This document shows positions 43,146 through 52,209 of a stretch of DNA of 64,000 nt, piece by piece. Source of the DNA: Cryobacterium sp. SO2 (GTDB lineage: Bacteria > Actinomycetota > Actinomycetes > Actinomycetales > Microbacteriaceae); the NCBI RefSeq assembly GCF_026151165.2, contig NZ_CP117849.1, forward strand, positions 3,782,001 to 3,846,000. Direction: 5' to 3'. The notes beneath the pieces were generated by a model. That model saw only the letters and a list, made by a program, of their open reading frames with translations, made no database searches and was not told the origin of the DNA. The position numbers and the translations under genes were made by a program. Position 1 is the first letter of the stretch. Each line of letters starts with the position of its first letter.

Positions 43146-43286
43146 GCGCACTCTCAGGTCTCATCGCCTCCTGGACAGCTTCCCGCCGTTTCCCTTTCAC
43201 CTTCGATTCGTACACTCCACAGTGAAGCCGCCCTCGGCGGCGTGTCCGAGCTCCCTGGCGTGTGTCCGTGTGGAAAGTGACGTGAA

Positions 43287-44597
43287 ATGTCCTACTTCGT
43301 CGAGCTGGTCGATGATCGCCTGACCACCCTCCTCACCCCGGCCAGGCGGGCCTGGCTGCGACGGCCCCGCACCCTGCTGTTCGGCTTCCTCGGACTGCAC
43401 GTGCTCTTCCTGTTCGCCCTGCTGCCCACCATCCTCACCGGCCGGGTCCTCGGCGACCTGCCGCTCTATCGGGTCTGGGCAGAGCAGGCGCTCGTGAACG
43501 GCGTGTGGCAGGGCGTCGATGTGCAGTGGGTCTATCCCATCGGCGCGATCGTGCCCGTCGTCTTGGCGGATGCGGCCGGCCCCCTGCTCTACCAACTGCT
43601 CTGGTTCATCATGACCATGGCGCTGAACGCCGCGGCCATCGGCATCCTCACGGACTGGGGCAGAAACCGGGCCGGCTACAAGGCCGCCTGGTTCTGGCTG
43701 GCCTTCAGCCTGCTCCTCAGCCCCGTCGGGCTGTTGCGGCTCGAGGGACTCAGTGCCCCGCTCGTGATCATGGGCCTGGTGCTGCTGGCCCGGCGGCCGG
43801 TGGTCGCCGCCGCGCTGCTCACCGTCGCCACCTGGATCAAGGTGTGGCCGGCCGCAGTGGTGCTCGCGATCCTGGCCGCCGGGCGTCGCCGGGTGAGCGT
43901 CGTCGTCACCGGTGCCGTCATCACGGCGGCAATCGCGGCCACGGTGTGGGCGGCGGGCGGCCTGCGCTTCCTCACCGGCTTCATCACCATGCAGTCCGAC
44001 CGCGCGCTGCAGCTCGAAGCCCCCGTGACGACCCCGTGGGTGTGGCTGGCGGCCATGGGACAACACGGCACCACGATCTACCAGAACCACGCGATCGCCA
44101 CCCGCGAGGTGAGCGGGCCGGGTGCCGGCGTCGCTGCCGCCGCCATGACGCCGCTGATGTTCCTCACCGTCGCCGCCATCTTCGTGCTCATGTTGCTCGC
44201 CCTCCGCCGCAGCCGTGACACGGCCCAGCTCGTGCTGGTGGGCGCCCTCGCACTCGTGACGACGTTCGTGGTGCTCAACAAGGTGGGCTCGCCGCAGTAC
44301 ATGCTTTGGATCGCCCCCGTCGTGGCCGTCGGCATCGCCCACGACTGGGCCCGCTGGCGAGTGCCGGCCTACCTCACGCTCGTGATCGGCGGCCTCACCA
44401 CCCTGATCTTCCCCATCTTCTACCTGCCTCTCGTGCACGGCGACGCCGGCGCCGTGCTGCTCCTCACCCTGCGCAACGGGCTCCTCGTGGTGCTGCTCGG
44501 CTGGTCGGTGGCCGCCCTGTGGAGCACGGCCAGGCTGCGCGCGCCGGCATCCGTGCTGCTCAGCCGCCGCGCGAACAGCGGCCTGCCGGCCCGGTGA
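43287..44597 (+). CDS. Polytopic membrane protein, GT87 (DUF2029)-like glycosyltransferase
   Basis: 436 residues with ten or more hydrophobic segments, the pattern of GT-C polyprenyl-phosphate-mannose mannosyltransferases (GT87/DUF2029). Supportive are an early periplasmic-loop segment LPLYRVWAEQALVNGVWQGVDVQWVYP, where the catalytic acidic residue would be, and WIKVWPAAVVLAILA. These enzymes extend cell-envelope glycans in actinobacteria. The family match is by pattern and less certain than for soluble enzymes. A GAAAGTGA stretch precedes the ATG. Downstream is a histidine phosphatase in the same direction. Confidence 0.7.
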   Translation: MSYFVELVDDRLTTLLTPARRAWLRRPRTLLFGFLGLHVLFLFALLPTILTGRVLGDLPLYRVWAEQALVNGVWQGVDVQWVYPIGAIVPVVLADAAGPLLYQLLWFIMTMALNAAAIGILTDWGRNRAGYKAAWFWLAFSLLLSPVGLLRLEGLSAPLVIMGLVLLARRPVVAAALLTVATWIKVWPAAVVLAILAAGRRRVSVVVTGAVITAAIAATVWAAGGLRFLTGFITMQSDRALQLEAPVTTPWVWLAAMGQHGTTIYQNHAIATREVSGPGAGVAAAAMTPLMFLTVAAIFVLMLLALRRSRDTAQLVLVGALALVTTFVVLNKVGSPQYMLWIAPVVAVGIAHDWARWRVPAYLTLVIGGLTTLIFPIFYLPLVHGDAGAVLLLTLRNGLLVVLLGWSVAALWSTARLRAPASVLLSRRANSGLPAR

Positions 44598-44645
44598 CCA
44601 CACCGCCGATGCGGGTTGTCAGGCGGCACAAGGCAGAATAGGGAG

Positions 44646-45263
44646 GTGACTGCTACAACGACCTTCGCCCTTGTCCGCCACGGCCAGACCGACTGGAACG
44701 CCGCCGGGCGCATTCAAGGGGCCACCGATGTGCCGCTGAACGACATCGGCCGGGGCCAGGCGACCGAGGCCGTCGGTCCGCTCTCGCAGTACGAATGGGA
44801 CTTCGTCGTGGCGTCGCCGCTGTCGCGCGCGGCCGAGACAGCCGACATCATCGCCGCCGACCTCGAGCTCGAAGTGATCCGTCACCTGCCCGGGCTGGTC
44901 GAGCGCAACTACGGCCCGGCCGAAGGACTGTCCGCCGGACCCAAGCTCGACGCGCTGCGCGTCGACGGCAGCTACGGCTCGTTCCGCGGTGCCGAAGCCG
45001 AAGACAGCGTCTCCGGCCGCGGCCTGGGCGCGCTGCGCGAGCTCGCCGAGGACTACCCGGGCGCCCGCATCATCGTGGTCTGCCACGGAACGCTCATTCG
45101 GCTCAGCCTGATGGCCGCCCTCGGGCGGGACATCCCGCCGATCACCAACGCCGCCATGTCGGTTGTGCAGTACAACCCGGATGCCGGCTGGACCGCCACG
45201 GTGATCAACAACGAACTGCTCGACGCCGACACCCTCGACGCCGGGGCCCTCGCCGCCCTCTGA
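44646..45263 (+). CDS. Histidine phosphatase family protein
   Basis: 205 residues, phosphoglycerate mutase-like fold. The phospho-acceptor motif LVRHGQTDWN has Arg11, His12, Gly13. The second-half His is in VVCHGTLIRL, and the acid Glu in LVERNYGPAEGL. Proteins of this size are broad phosphatases (CobC-, GpmB- or PhoE-like). The substrate is unknown. Start choice is uncertain: GTG at 44646 sits directly on a GGGAGG run, and a TTG at 44616 is an in-frame alternative. The 48-base gap to the previous gene suggests co-transcription. Confidence 0.85.
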   Translation: MTATTTFALVRHGQTDWNAAGRIQGATDVPLNDIGRGQATEAVGPLSQYEWDFVVASPLSRAAETADIIAADLELEVIRHLPGLVERNYGPAEGLSAGPKLDALRVDGSYGSFRGAEAEDSVSGRGLGALRELAEDYPGARIIVVCHGTLIRLSLMAALGRDIPPITNAAMSVVQYNPDAGWTATVINNELLDADTLDAGALAAL

Positions 45264-45279
45264 GCTCCCGGGGCCCAGA

Positions 45280-45367
45280 CCCCTCGGTTGGTCGGCCCCT
45301 CGGTTGGTCGGCCCCTCGGTTGGTCGGCCCCTCGGTTGGTCGGCCCCTCGGTTGCTCGGCCCCTCGG
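45280..45367. repeat. Tandem array of a 16-base unit CCCCTCGGTTGGTCGG
   Basis: Four perfect copies (45280-45343), one copy with a single change (45344-45359), then a half copy. The array begins 16 bases after the histidine phosphatase stop. No spacers, so it is not a CRISPR array. Confidence 0.95.
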
Positions 45368-45394
45368 CCCAGCCTCACGAACGCGCCCAGTCCG

Positions 45395-45534
45395 CTGGTC
45401 GAGCCTGTCGAGACCCCGCGACCCGGCCTCGAGAACACGGCCATCCGCTGGTCGAGCCTGTCGAGACCCCGCGACCCGGCCTCTAAACGCACCCAGCCGC
45501 TGGTCGAGCCTGTCGAGACCCCGCGACCCGGCCT
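45395..45534. repeat. Three copies of a 35-base element containing GGTCGAGCCTGTCGAGACC
   Basis: Identical 35-base copies at 45395-45429, 45448-45482 and 45500-45534, separated by 18 and 17 variable bases. The core GGTCGAGCCTGTCGAGACC is an imperfect palindrome. I recognise it as a short interspersed repeat frequent between genes of Microbacteriaceae and relatives. Its function is unknown. Confidence 0.9.
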
Positions 45535-45547
45535 CAGGGCAGCTGGG

Positions 45548-45763
45548 TATTAGTCGAAGTTACGTTCTGAGGAGATAGTGACTTTATGAGGAGATAGTGA
45601 GTTTATGAGGACGGAATCGGCCATAACGTCCTAATTTGCGGCCTATTTCCTATTAAACGTGCGTCGCCCTCCGCTGGGTCAAGCCGGATAGATCCGCGAG
45701 ATTGCCCTGTGGGTAACATGAGATATCCTCGCGTAAACCTCTCATTCGTGGGAGAATGAAGGT
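45548..45763. other. AT-richer non-coding stretch with a 19-base direct repeat
   Basis: Two 19-base units (45568-45586 and 45587-45605, one change) plus a partial third (to 45611) read TGAGGAGATAGTGAGTTTA. Base composition is clearly lower in G+C than the flanks. I see no open frame with a start and site. The stretch leads into the DUF222/HNH gene and probably carries its promoter. Together with the arrays at 45280-45534 it makes a 500-base gene-free region. Confidence 0.6.
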
Positions 45764-47499
45764 ATGGACGAAGACCTGGCAGGTGGTTCCACAGCAGCAG
45801 CGGGAGACACTCCCGCTGCGTCTTCCGGTGCAGATGCGCCGTGTGACTGGAACACGAGCCTTGCCGGCCCGGCCCGGGTTGCGCCGGCTGGCACGCCCGC
45901 TGGCGGTGAGGCTCGTCGAGCCCCGGGCGACAAGCGGCCGCAGTGGCGGGACCCGTCCGAGTTGCCTGGAGTGCAGAGGGTGCTGGCCGGGGCGTTCGGC
46001 GAGAAGTTGAAGGCCATTGATGGGCTTGCTCGGCAGTTCCAAGACCTGATGGAGTCCATCGACGTGGAGGGTTTGAGCGACCCTGAGGTGGTGGCGCTTA
46101 CTCAGATGGTGGAGCGCACCGGCCGGCCGGTGGACGCGGCCCGGGTGGCGACGGCGACCGTGGTGGGGTACCGGTCGCGGCGGTTCCTAGGCACCGAGTC
46201 CCTGGCCTGGCGGTTGGGCTGCTCGCACGCGAACGACCTCCTCACCCGGTTGACGGGCGCCTCGGTGCCGGAGATGAAGCGGCGGGTAGCGCTGGGCGAC
46301 AAGGTCTGCCCGCGGGTGCTCGGCGACAGGGTGTTGGAGCCGGTGTTCCCGGTGGTCGCTGCGGCACTGCGGGCGGGCGAGCTCGGTATCGACTCGGCAG
46401 AGACCATCGTGAAGGGTCTGGCCGACTACACGGTTCATGGCCGGTTCGATGCCAACCAGGACGACGTGCACGGCTGTGAAGCGGCCCTGGTCGAAAGTGC
46501 AACCGGGTCGATCTTCGGCCGCACCCCGGCCCCGGCCACGACCCCACCGACTCCGACACGGTGTTCACCGGCCCGGTGGCACGACTGGGCGACTCGGACG
46601 GATCCGTCTACTCCGTCGATTCCCTGCACGCCATGGCCCTGCAGTGGCAAGCGTTCCTCAACCCCGACGGCGCTGCCCCCAACGAAGCAGTCTTGGAAGC
46701 GAAGTCGACGTTCTCCTTCGGCACACTCACCAACGGCCTCCACCCCCTCCGCGGCGCGGTGACGCCGGAGCTCAAGGGCATCATGCAGGGCGTGTTCAAC
46801 ACCTTCCAGTCCGCCCGCTCCGCCCCCGCGTTCCCCTCCGCGGAGGAGCAGCAGCGCATCGAGGCCGGTGAACTCGTGCCCGGTGAGGTCATCGACGAGC
46901 GCACCGGCGGGGAAAAGCGCGCCGACATCCTCCGCGGGATCCTCACCCAGGTCGCCCAAGACCCCCACACCCCGACCATGGGCGGCATGCCGCCCACGGT
47001 GATGGTTCACGTGAGCGCCACGGATCTACTCGCCGGCGTCGGGGTGGGGTGGATCGACGGGGTGGAGGGGCCGATCTCGATGAAGACGATCAACCAGATG
47101 ATCGACAACGGCGGGTACCGGCCGATGTTCTTCGGCGGTAACGGCGCCGTCCTCGCCCTGGGAGACAAAGTACGCTGCTTCACCGCCCTGCAACGCAAGG
47201 CCATCACGGCCCGCGATGGTGGCTGCGTCATCCCGGGCTGTGACTGCCCGCCGCAATGGACCGAAGTCCACCATGTGAAGTCCTGGCAAGAGGGCGGGCC
47301 CACCGATGTCTCCAACGGGGTGCTGTTGTGCTGGTACCACCACCACACCCTCAGCACGGGTGGGTGGCAGATCCGGATGGTGCTCGGCATGCCCGAGGTC
47401 AAGGCACCAGCCTGGCTCGACCCGAGCGGGAAGTGGCGGAAACCCAATCGGCATCGGGCACATGACCCACGCACGCGAAGACCACCACACACCGAATGA
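45764..47499 (+). pseudogene. DUF222/HNH endonuclease-like gene (13E12 family), frameshifted
   Basis: Two overlapping frames together give one DUF222-HNH protein. Frame one (45764 to about 46535) holds the DUF222 part (DPEVVALTQMVERTGRPVDAAR). Frame two (about 46535-47499) continues with DSDTVFTGPVARL and ends in the HNH core CVIPGCDCPPQWTEVHHVKSW with SNGVLLCWYHHHTL. The frame changes by -1 in a GC run (ccccggccccggcc, about 46523-46536), so one base is missing there relative to an intact gene. It could be a pseudogene, a sequencing error or a slippage site. Joined, it would be about 578 residues. The family is multi-copy in actinobacteria and its role is not established. Confidence 0.82.
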
Positions 47500-47531
47500 T
47501 TCGAGCGACCAGCACCTGTCCGGGTCTCGGG

Positions 47532-48668
47532 TCAGCGGCGGGTGGAGACCGTGACCGTGAACTTGTTGTTGCGGCCCACCTGATGCGTCTGCCCCACGAT
47601 GCGGGAGAGCGCCGGCCGGTAGCCGAGGTGCGTGTTCCAGACGGTCCAGAGTTCACCGTTGGGGCGCAGCACCCTGGCCGCGTCCTCGAACAGCTTGAGG
47701 GCGATCCCCGCGTGCACCGACGACCCGATGTGGAACGGCGGATTCAGCACGATCAGCTCGGCCGACGCATCCGGTTGGGCGCTCAGGGCGTCATCGCGCA
47801 GCACGCGCACCCTGTCATCGACGCCATTGGCCCGCATCGTGGCCTCCGCCGACGCGACCGCCGCGGCGGACTGGTCGGTGGCCAGCACGCGCAGCCCCGG
47901 GCGCGCCTGCGCCAGTGTGGCCGCCAGCACGCCGGTGCCGCAGCCCAGATCGATGGCCTCTCGGGCATCCGGCTTCATCCGGCCCAGGAACTCGAGCAGG
48001 TACCGGGTACCGATATCGATGGTGGTGCCGGCGAAGGCCGCGCCGTGCGCGCAGACCGTAAGACCCAGATCGTCGTGCACGACCGAGCGCGGCCACTCGG
48101 ACTCGGCCGACTCCGGCCGGATCGGCTGCTTCGCCAGCAGTACCCGCGACTTCTGCCGAGCCGGGCTCACATCAACCGCGGCGAAGTGCCGGCGCAGCAC
48201 CTCGTTCATGGCCACGCTCATGTGCTTGATGCGGCCGCCGGCGACCACGGTCACATCGGCGGCGGAATGTCGGGCGATCGCACCGGCCAGTTCGTCGAGG
48301 GCGGCCAGGCTGCGCGGCAGCTGCATCAGCACCACCCGGGCGCCCCGGAACAGCTCCTCGCCCATCGGCACGTGAGAGAACGAGCCGGCGAGCGCGGCCA
48401 GGTCGGCGGCATTCTGGTCCAGGGCACGCTCGCCCGAGAGGGCATCCTGATAGACCCGGATGCCGGCGCCCGCGCCGAGACGCGCGGCCGCGCCGAGTGT
48501 CAGCGCGCCGTAGTGGTCCTCGAGCACCACGACCTCGCCGGGCCCGGCGGCGGCCAGGAACGGCGCCGCCTCGTCGAGGATGAGGCGGTCGCTCGCGTCG
48601 ACGGCGAAGAGATTCGTCGCCTCCACATCGGGCCAGCGACGCAGGCGCTCGAACGGAAAGTCAGGCAT
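47532..48668 (-). CDS. RsmC/RlmG-type class I SAM methyltransferase
   Basis: 378 residues from the ATG at 48668. The N-terminal half is a degenerate methyltransferase-like domain (VVVLEDHYGALTLGAAARLG), and the C-terminal half has the active core: LGCGTGVLAATLA (motif I), the NPPF motif in VLNPPFHIGS, and RVLRPNGELWTVWNTHL. This two-domain plan matches RsmC and RlmG, which methylate N2 of guanines in ribosomal RNA. Which rRNA base is modified cannot be read. It is convergent with the HNH gene (32 bases) and divergent from the SNF2 helicase. Confidence 0.85.
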   Translation of the reverse strand: MPDFPFERLRRWPDVEATNLFAVDASDRLILDEAAPFLAAAGPGEVVVLEDHYGALTLGAAARLGAGAGIRVYQDALSGERALDQNAADLAALAGSFSHVPMGEELFRGARVVLMQLPRSLAALDELAGAIARHSAADVTVVAGGRIKHMSVAMNEVLRRHFAAVDVSPARQKSRVLLAKQPIRPESAESEWPRSVVHDDLGLTVCAHGAAFAGTTIDIGTRYLLEFLGRMKPDAREAIDLGCGTGVLAATLAQARPGLRVLATDQSAAAVASAEATMRANGVDDRVRVLRDDALSAQPDASAELIVLNPPFHIGSSVHAGIALKLFEDAARVLRPNGELWTVWNTHLGYRPALSRIVGQTHQVGRNNKFTVTVSTRR

Positions 48669-48818
48669 CCGCTCAGAATAGCCGCCCGCGTGCCCGCGGC
48701 CGTGCCCGGCGGTGCAGCAGGGACAACGTGTTCCAGGAACTCGAGCGGCTCGGGAAGGCCGTTGCGGCGTGGGACAATAAGAGACCCCTTCACCCAACCG
48801 TCATGGACACCGCACCTT

Positions 48819-51800
48819 ATGGCCCACAACCTCAGCGACCTGCAGATCGCCCGCCTCGTCGGGCCGCAGGCGTACTCGCGCGGGGTGAGGTATGCCAAGG
48901 AGGGCCGGGTCGAAGACCAGGTCTGGCAGCTGGGCGGCAGCCGTCTGCTCGGCACGGTCGGTGGCACCCAGGCACGCCCCTACGACGTCATCGCCACCTT
49001 CCAGCAGGATGCCAGCGGCACCGTCGTGCGCGCCTCCGGCACCTGCAGCTGCCCCGTCGGCCTGAACTGCAAGCACGTCGTCGCCCTGCTGCTGGCCAGC
49101 CGGTCCACGGCCGCCGAGCTGGCCCGCGCGCCGCGCACGGTCGATTCCCAGCGAGCCAGAACCGCCGCGCCCGCCACCTGGCAGAGCGCCCTGGCACCGC
49201 TCACCCGCGCCCCCGAGGCCGAGCCCACAACGGGCACCGCCCTGGCCCTGCAGTTCGAGCTGCTGCCCCCGCCGCGCGCTGCGCGGCTGCCGGTGCCCAC
49301 TGTCTCTCTCGCCCGCCTGGGCGTGCGGCCGATGGTGCGCGGCAAGAAGGGCAAGTGGATCCGCGGCAACCTCACCTGGGACAACCTCGCGTACTCGCGC
49401 GGGATGCTCAACCGCGCCCAGCTGAGGGTGCTTACGGCGCTCTTCGAGCTGTACTCCTCCGGGCAGCGGTACCACGTGACCACCGACCCGTGGCTGCACC
49501 TGGACGGCTTCGCCAACCGCGCCCTCTGGGGGCTGCTCGGTGAGGCTCGCGAGGCCGGCATCCCGTTCATCGGCACCACCCCCGGGCAAGACCCGGTGCT
49601 CGTCGCCGCCGAACCGGCCGAACTCTCCCTCGACATCCGGCGGGACTCGAACGGCCTCACCCTCTATCCCACCATCTCCCTCGACGGCCGCACCCTCGAC
49701 CGCAGCGCCCTCGGCTACATCGGCGACCCCGCTCACGGCCTCTTCACCTGGGCCGCCGACACCGCCGACCTGCGCCTCACCATCGCACCCCTGGCCCGCC
49801 AGGTGAGCCGCGACCTGCGGGTTCTCGCCTCGGCGCACACCCCCATCACCGTCCCGCCCGACGAAGAGAACGTCTTCCTGGCCGACTTCTACCCGTTCCT
49901 GCGCGGCCAGCTCTCGCTCACCAGCACCGACGAGTCCTTCGACCTGCCCGATACGGCCCGCCCCGTGCTGGCCCTGTCGATCAGCGCCCAGGCGGATGCC
50001 CGCATCACGCTGCACTGGGACTGGCACTACACCGGCGGTGCCGGCGGCTCGGGCGAACCTGCCATTGCGCCCCTGCGCGGTCCGGCAACCACCGACGCCC
50101 CGGCCGGCTACCGGGACGCTGCCGACGAGACCCGAATCCTGGCCGCCACCACCGGCCTCTTCCTGGAGTTCCCGGCACATCTGCCCGCGCTCTTCGCGGC
50201 CGAGCTGCCCGGCGAGGCCGGCGGCACGCCCCCCGCTGCCGGCGCCCCCGACTCCCCCGGGCTACTGCGCGCCGACTCCAGCCTCGACGGCGCCCGCATG
50301 ATCGAGTTCCTCGAGACCGTGTTGCCCGTGCTCGAAGCGGCCGACGACATCCTCGTGCAGTTCGTCGGCGACGCCCCCGAGTACCGTGAGGCCGCCGAGC
50401 CGCCCACCCTGACGTTCGCCACCTCCGCGCGATCCGAGAGCCGGGACTGGTTCGACCTGTCGGTGCGGGTCACCGTCGACGGCGATGACGTGCCGTTCGA
50501 CGAGGTCTTCCGGGCCTTGGCTACCGGCCAGGAACTGATGATCCTGCCCGACGGCACCTACTTCAGCCTCGACCGGCCGGAGCTGCAGCAGCTGCGCCGG
50601 CTGATCGAGGAGGCGCGCGGGCTGCAGGACTCCCCGAACGATTCCCTGCGCATCAACCGCGCCCAGTCCGACCTCTGGGAGGAACTGCAGGACCTCGGAG
50701 TGGCCGAGGCCGAGGCCGCCGCCTGGCGGGACACCCTCGCCGGCCTGGCCGACGGCGCCGAGATCGCGCACCGGCCGCTGCCGGCCGCGGTGCAGGCCTC
50801 GCTCCGCCCCTACCAGCAGACCGGTTTCGACTGGCTCGGCTTCCTGCACGACACCGGTCTCGGCGGCGTGCTCGCCGACGACATGGGTCTGGGCAAGACC
50901 CTGCAGGCCATCGCCCTCATCGTCGACGCCCGCGAACGGCAGGCCGAGGGCGAGGAAAAGAAACCCTTCCTCGTTGTCGCCCCCACCAGCGTGGTGCACA
51001 ACTGGGCCACCGAATGCGCCCGGTTCGCCCCCAGCCTCTCGGTCGCCGCCATCACCGAGACCACCGCCAAGCGCGGCGCCTCCCTCTCGCACGCCGTGGC
51101 TACAGCGGATGTTGTGATCACCTCGTACACGCTGTTCCGGCTCGACTTCGACGAGTACGACGCCGTCAGCTGGGCCGGCCTGCTCCTCGACGAGGCGCAG
51201 TTCGTGAAGAATCACAAGTCCAGGGCACACCAGTGCGCCAAGCGCCTGCAGGCCCCGTTCAAGCTGGCCATCACGGGCACCCCGCTGGAGAACAACCTGA
51301 TGGAATTGTGGTCGCTGCTCTCGATCACCGCGCCGGGCCTGTTCCCCAACGCCGCCAGGTTCGCCGAGTACTACCAGCGACCCATCGAGACCCAGGCCGA
51401 CAACGACCGGCTCAGTCAGCTGCGCCGGCGCATCCGCCCGTTCATGCTGCGCCGCACCAAAGACCAGGTGGCCAGCGACCTGCCCGCCAAGCAGGAGCAG
51501 GTGCTGCAGCTCGACCTGCACCCGCGCCACCGTCGGGTGTACCAGATGCACCTGCAGCGGGAGCGCCAGAAGGTGCTCGGCCTGCTCGGCGACCTCAACC
51601 AGAACCGGTTCGAGATCTTCCGGTCGATCACCATGCTGCGCCAGCTCAGCCTGGATGCCAGCCTGTACGACGACAAGTACTCCGACATCCCCTCGAGCAA
51701 GCTCGACGTGCTCATGGAATTGCTCGAAGACGTCGTCGCCGAGGGCCACCGCACCCTCATCTTCAGTCAGTTCACCGGTTACCTCGCCAAGGTGCGGGCC

Positions 51801-52202
51801 CGCCTCGACGCCGCCGGGGTCAGCTATTCCTACCTCGATGGGCGCACCCGCAACCGTGCAGCGGCCATCGACGACTTCAAGAACGGCGACACCTCGGTGT
51901 TCCTGATCAGCCTCAAGGCTGGCGGGTTCGGCCTCAACCTCACCGAGGCCGACTACTGCATCCTCCTGGACCCGTGGTGGAACCCGGCCGCTGAGGCGCA
52001 GGCCGTTGACCGGGCACACCGCATCGGCCAAACCAAGAACGTCATGGTCTACCGGCTGGTGGCCACCGACACCATCGAAGAGAAGGTGATGGCGCTCAAG
52101 GCTGTCAAGGCCAAGCTCTTCGACAGCGTGATGACCGACGGCGCCACCCGCGGCTCCGGCCAGGGGCTCACCGCCTCCGACATCCGCGAACTGCTCGAGT
52201 AA
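48819..52202 (+). CDS. SNF2-family helicase with SWIM zinc finger
   Basis: 1127 residues. The SWIM finger is Cys76, Cys78, Cys84 and His86 (CSCPVGLNCKH), followed by a bacterial SNF2 N-domain (about 150-640). The motor has Walker A DMGLGKT (688-694), Walker B DEAQ (791-794), motif III-type TGTPLENNLMELWSLL, and in the second RecA fold GGFGLNL and DRAHRIGQ. It should translocate on double-stranded DNA and remodel DNA-protein complexes. The frame stays open 440 codons upstream but there it covers the methyltransferase antisense, so I start at the ATG before MAHNLSDL. Its target is unknown. Confidence 0.92.
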   Translation: MAHNLSDLQIARLVGPQAYSRGVRYAKEGRVEDQVWQLGGSRLLGTVGGTQARPYDVIATFQQDASGTVVRASGTCSCPVGLNCKHVVALLLASRSTAAELARAPRTVDSQRARTAAPATWQSALAPLTRAPEAEPTTGTALALQFELLPPPRAARLPVPTVSLARLGVRPMVRGKKGKWIRGNLTWDNLAYSRGMLNRAQLRVLTALFELYSSGQRYHVTTDPWLHLDGFANRALWGLLGEAREAGIPFIGTTPGQDPVLVAAEPAELSLDIRRDSNGLTLYPTISLDGRTLDRSALGYIGDPAHGLFTWAADTADLRLTIAPLARQVSRDLRVLASAHTPITVPPDEENVFLADFYPFLRGQLSLTSTDESFDLPDTARPVLALSISAQADARITLHWDWHYTGGAGGSGEPAIAPLRGPATTDAPAGYRDAADETRILAATTGLFLEFPAHLPALFAAELPGEAGGTPPAAGAPDSPGLLRADSSLDGARMIEFLETVLPVLEAADDILVQFVGDAPEYREAAEPPTLTFATSARSESRDWFDLSVRVTVDGDDVPFDEVFRALATGQELMILPDGTYFSLDRPELQQLRRLIEEARGLQDSPNDSLRINRAQSDLWEELQDLGVAEAEAAAWRDTLAGLADGAEIAHRPLPAAVQASLRPYQQTGFDWLGFLHDTGLGGVLADDMGLGKTLQAIALIVDARERQAEGEEKKPFLVVAPTSVVHNWATECARFAPSLSVAAITETTAKRGASLSHAVATADVVITSYTLFRLDFDEYDAVSWAGLLLDEAQFVKNHKSRAHQCAKRLQAPFKLAITGTPLENNLMELWSLLSITAPGLFPNAARFAEYYQRPIETQADNDRLSQLRRRIRPFMLRRTKDQVASDLPAKQEQVLQLDLHPRHRRVYQMHLQRERQKVLGLLGDLNQNRFEIFRSITMLRQLSLDASLYDDKYSDIPSSKLDVLMELLEDVVAEGHRTLIFSQFTGYLAKVRARLDAAGVSYSYLDGRTRNRAAAIDDFKNGDTSVFLISLKAGGFGLNLTEADYCILLDPWWNPAAEAQAVDRAHRIGQTKNVMVYRLVATDTIEEKVMALKAVKAKLFDSVMTDGATRGSGQGLTASDIRELLE

Positions 52203-52209
52203 CCGCCCT

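Noticed and set aside
41610..43151. 513-codon open frame antisense to the APC permease
   Set aside because: A mirror of a membrane protein gene gives an acidic, Gln/His/Glu-rich product. No start site or family.
45280..45534. CRISPR array
   Set aside because: The 16-base units have no spacers, and the three 35-base units have short non-unique gaps and no cas genes nearby.
47496..48818. 440-codon upstream extension of the SNF2 helicase frame
   Set aside because: It is antisense to a well-supported RsmC-like methyltransferase. The SWIM/SNF2 protein has a natural start at 48819.
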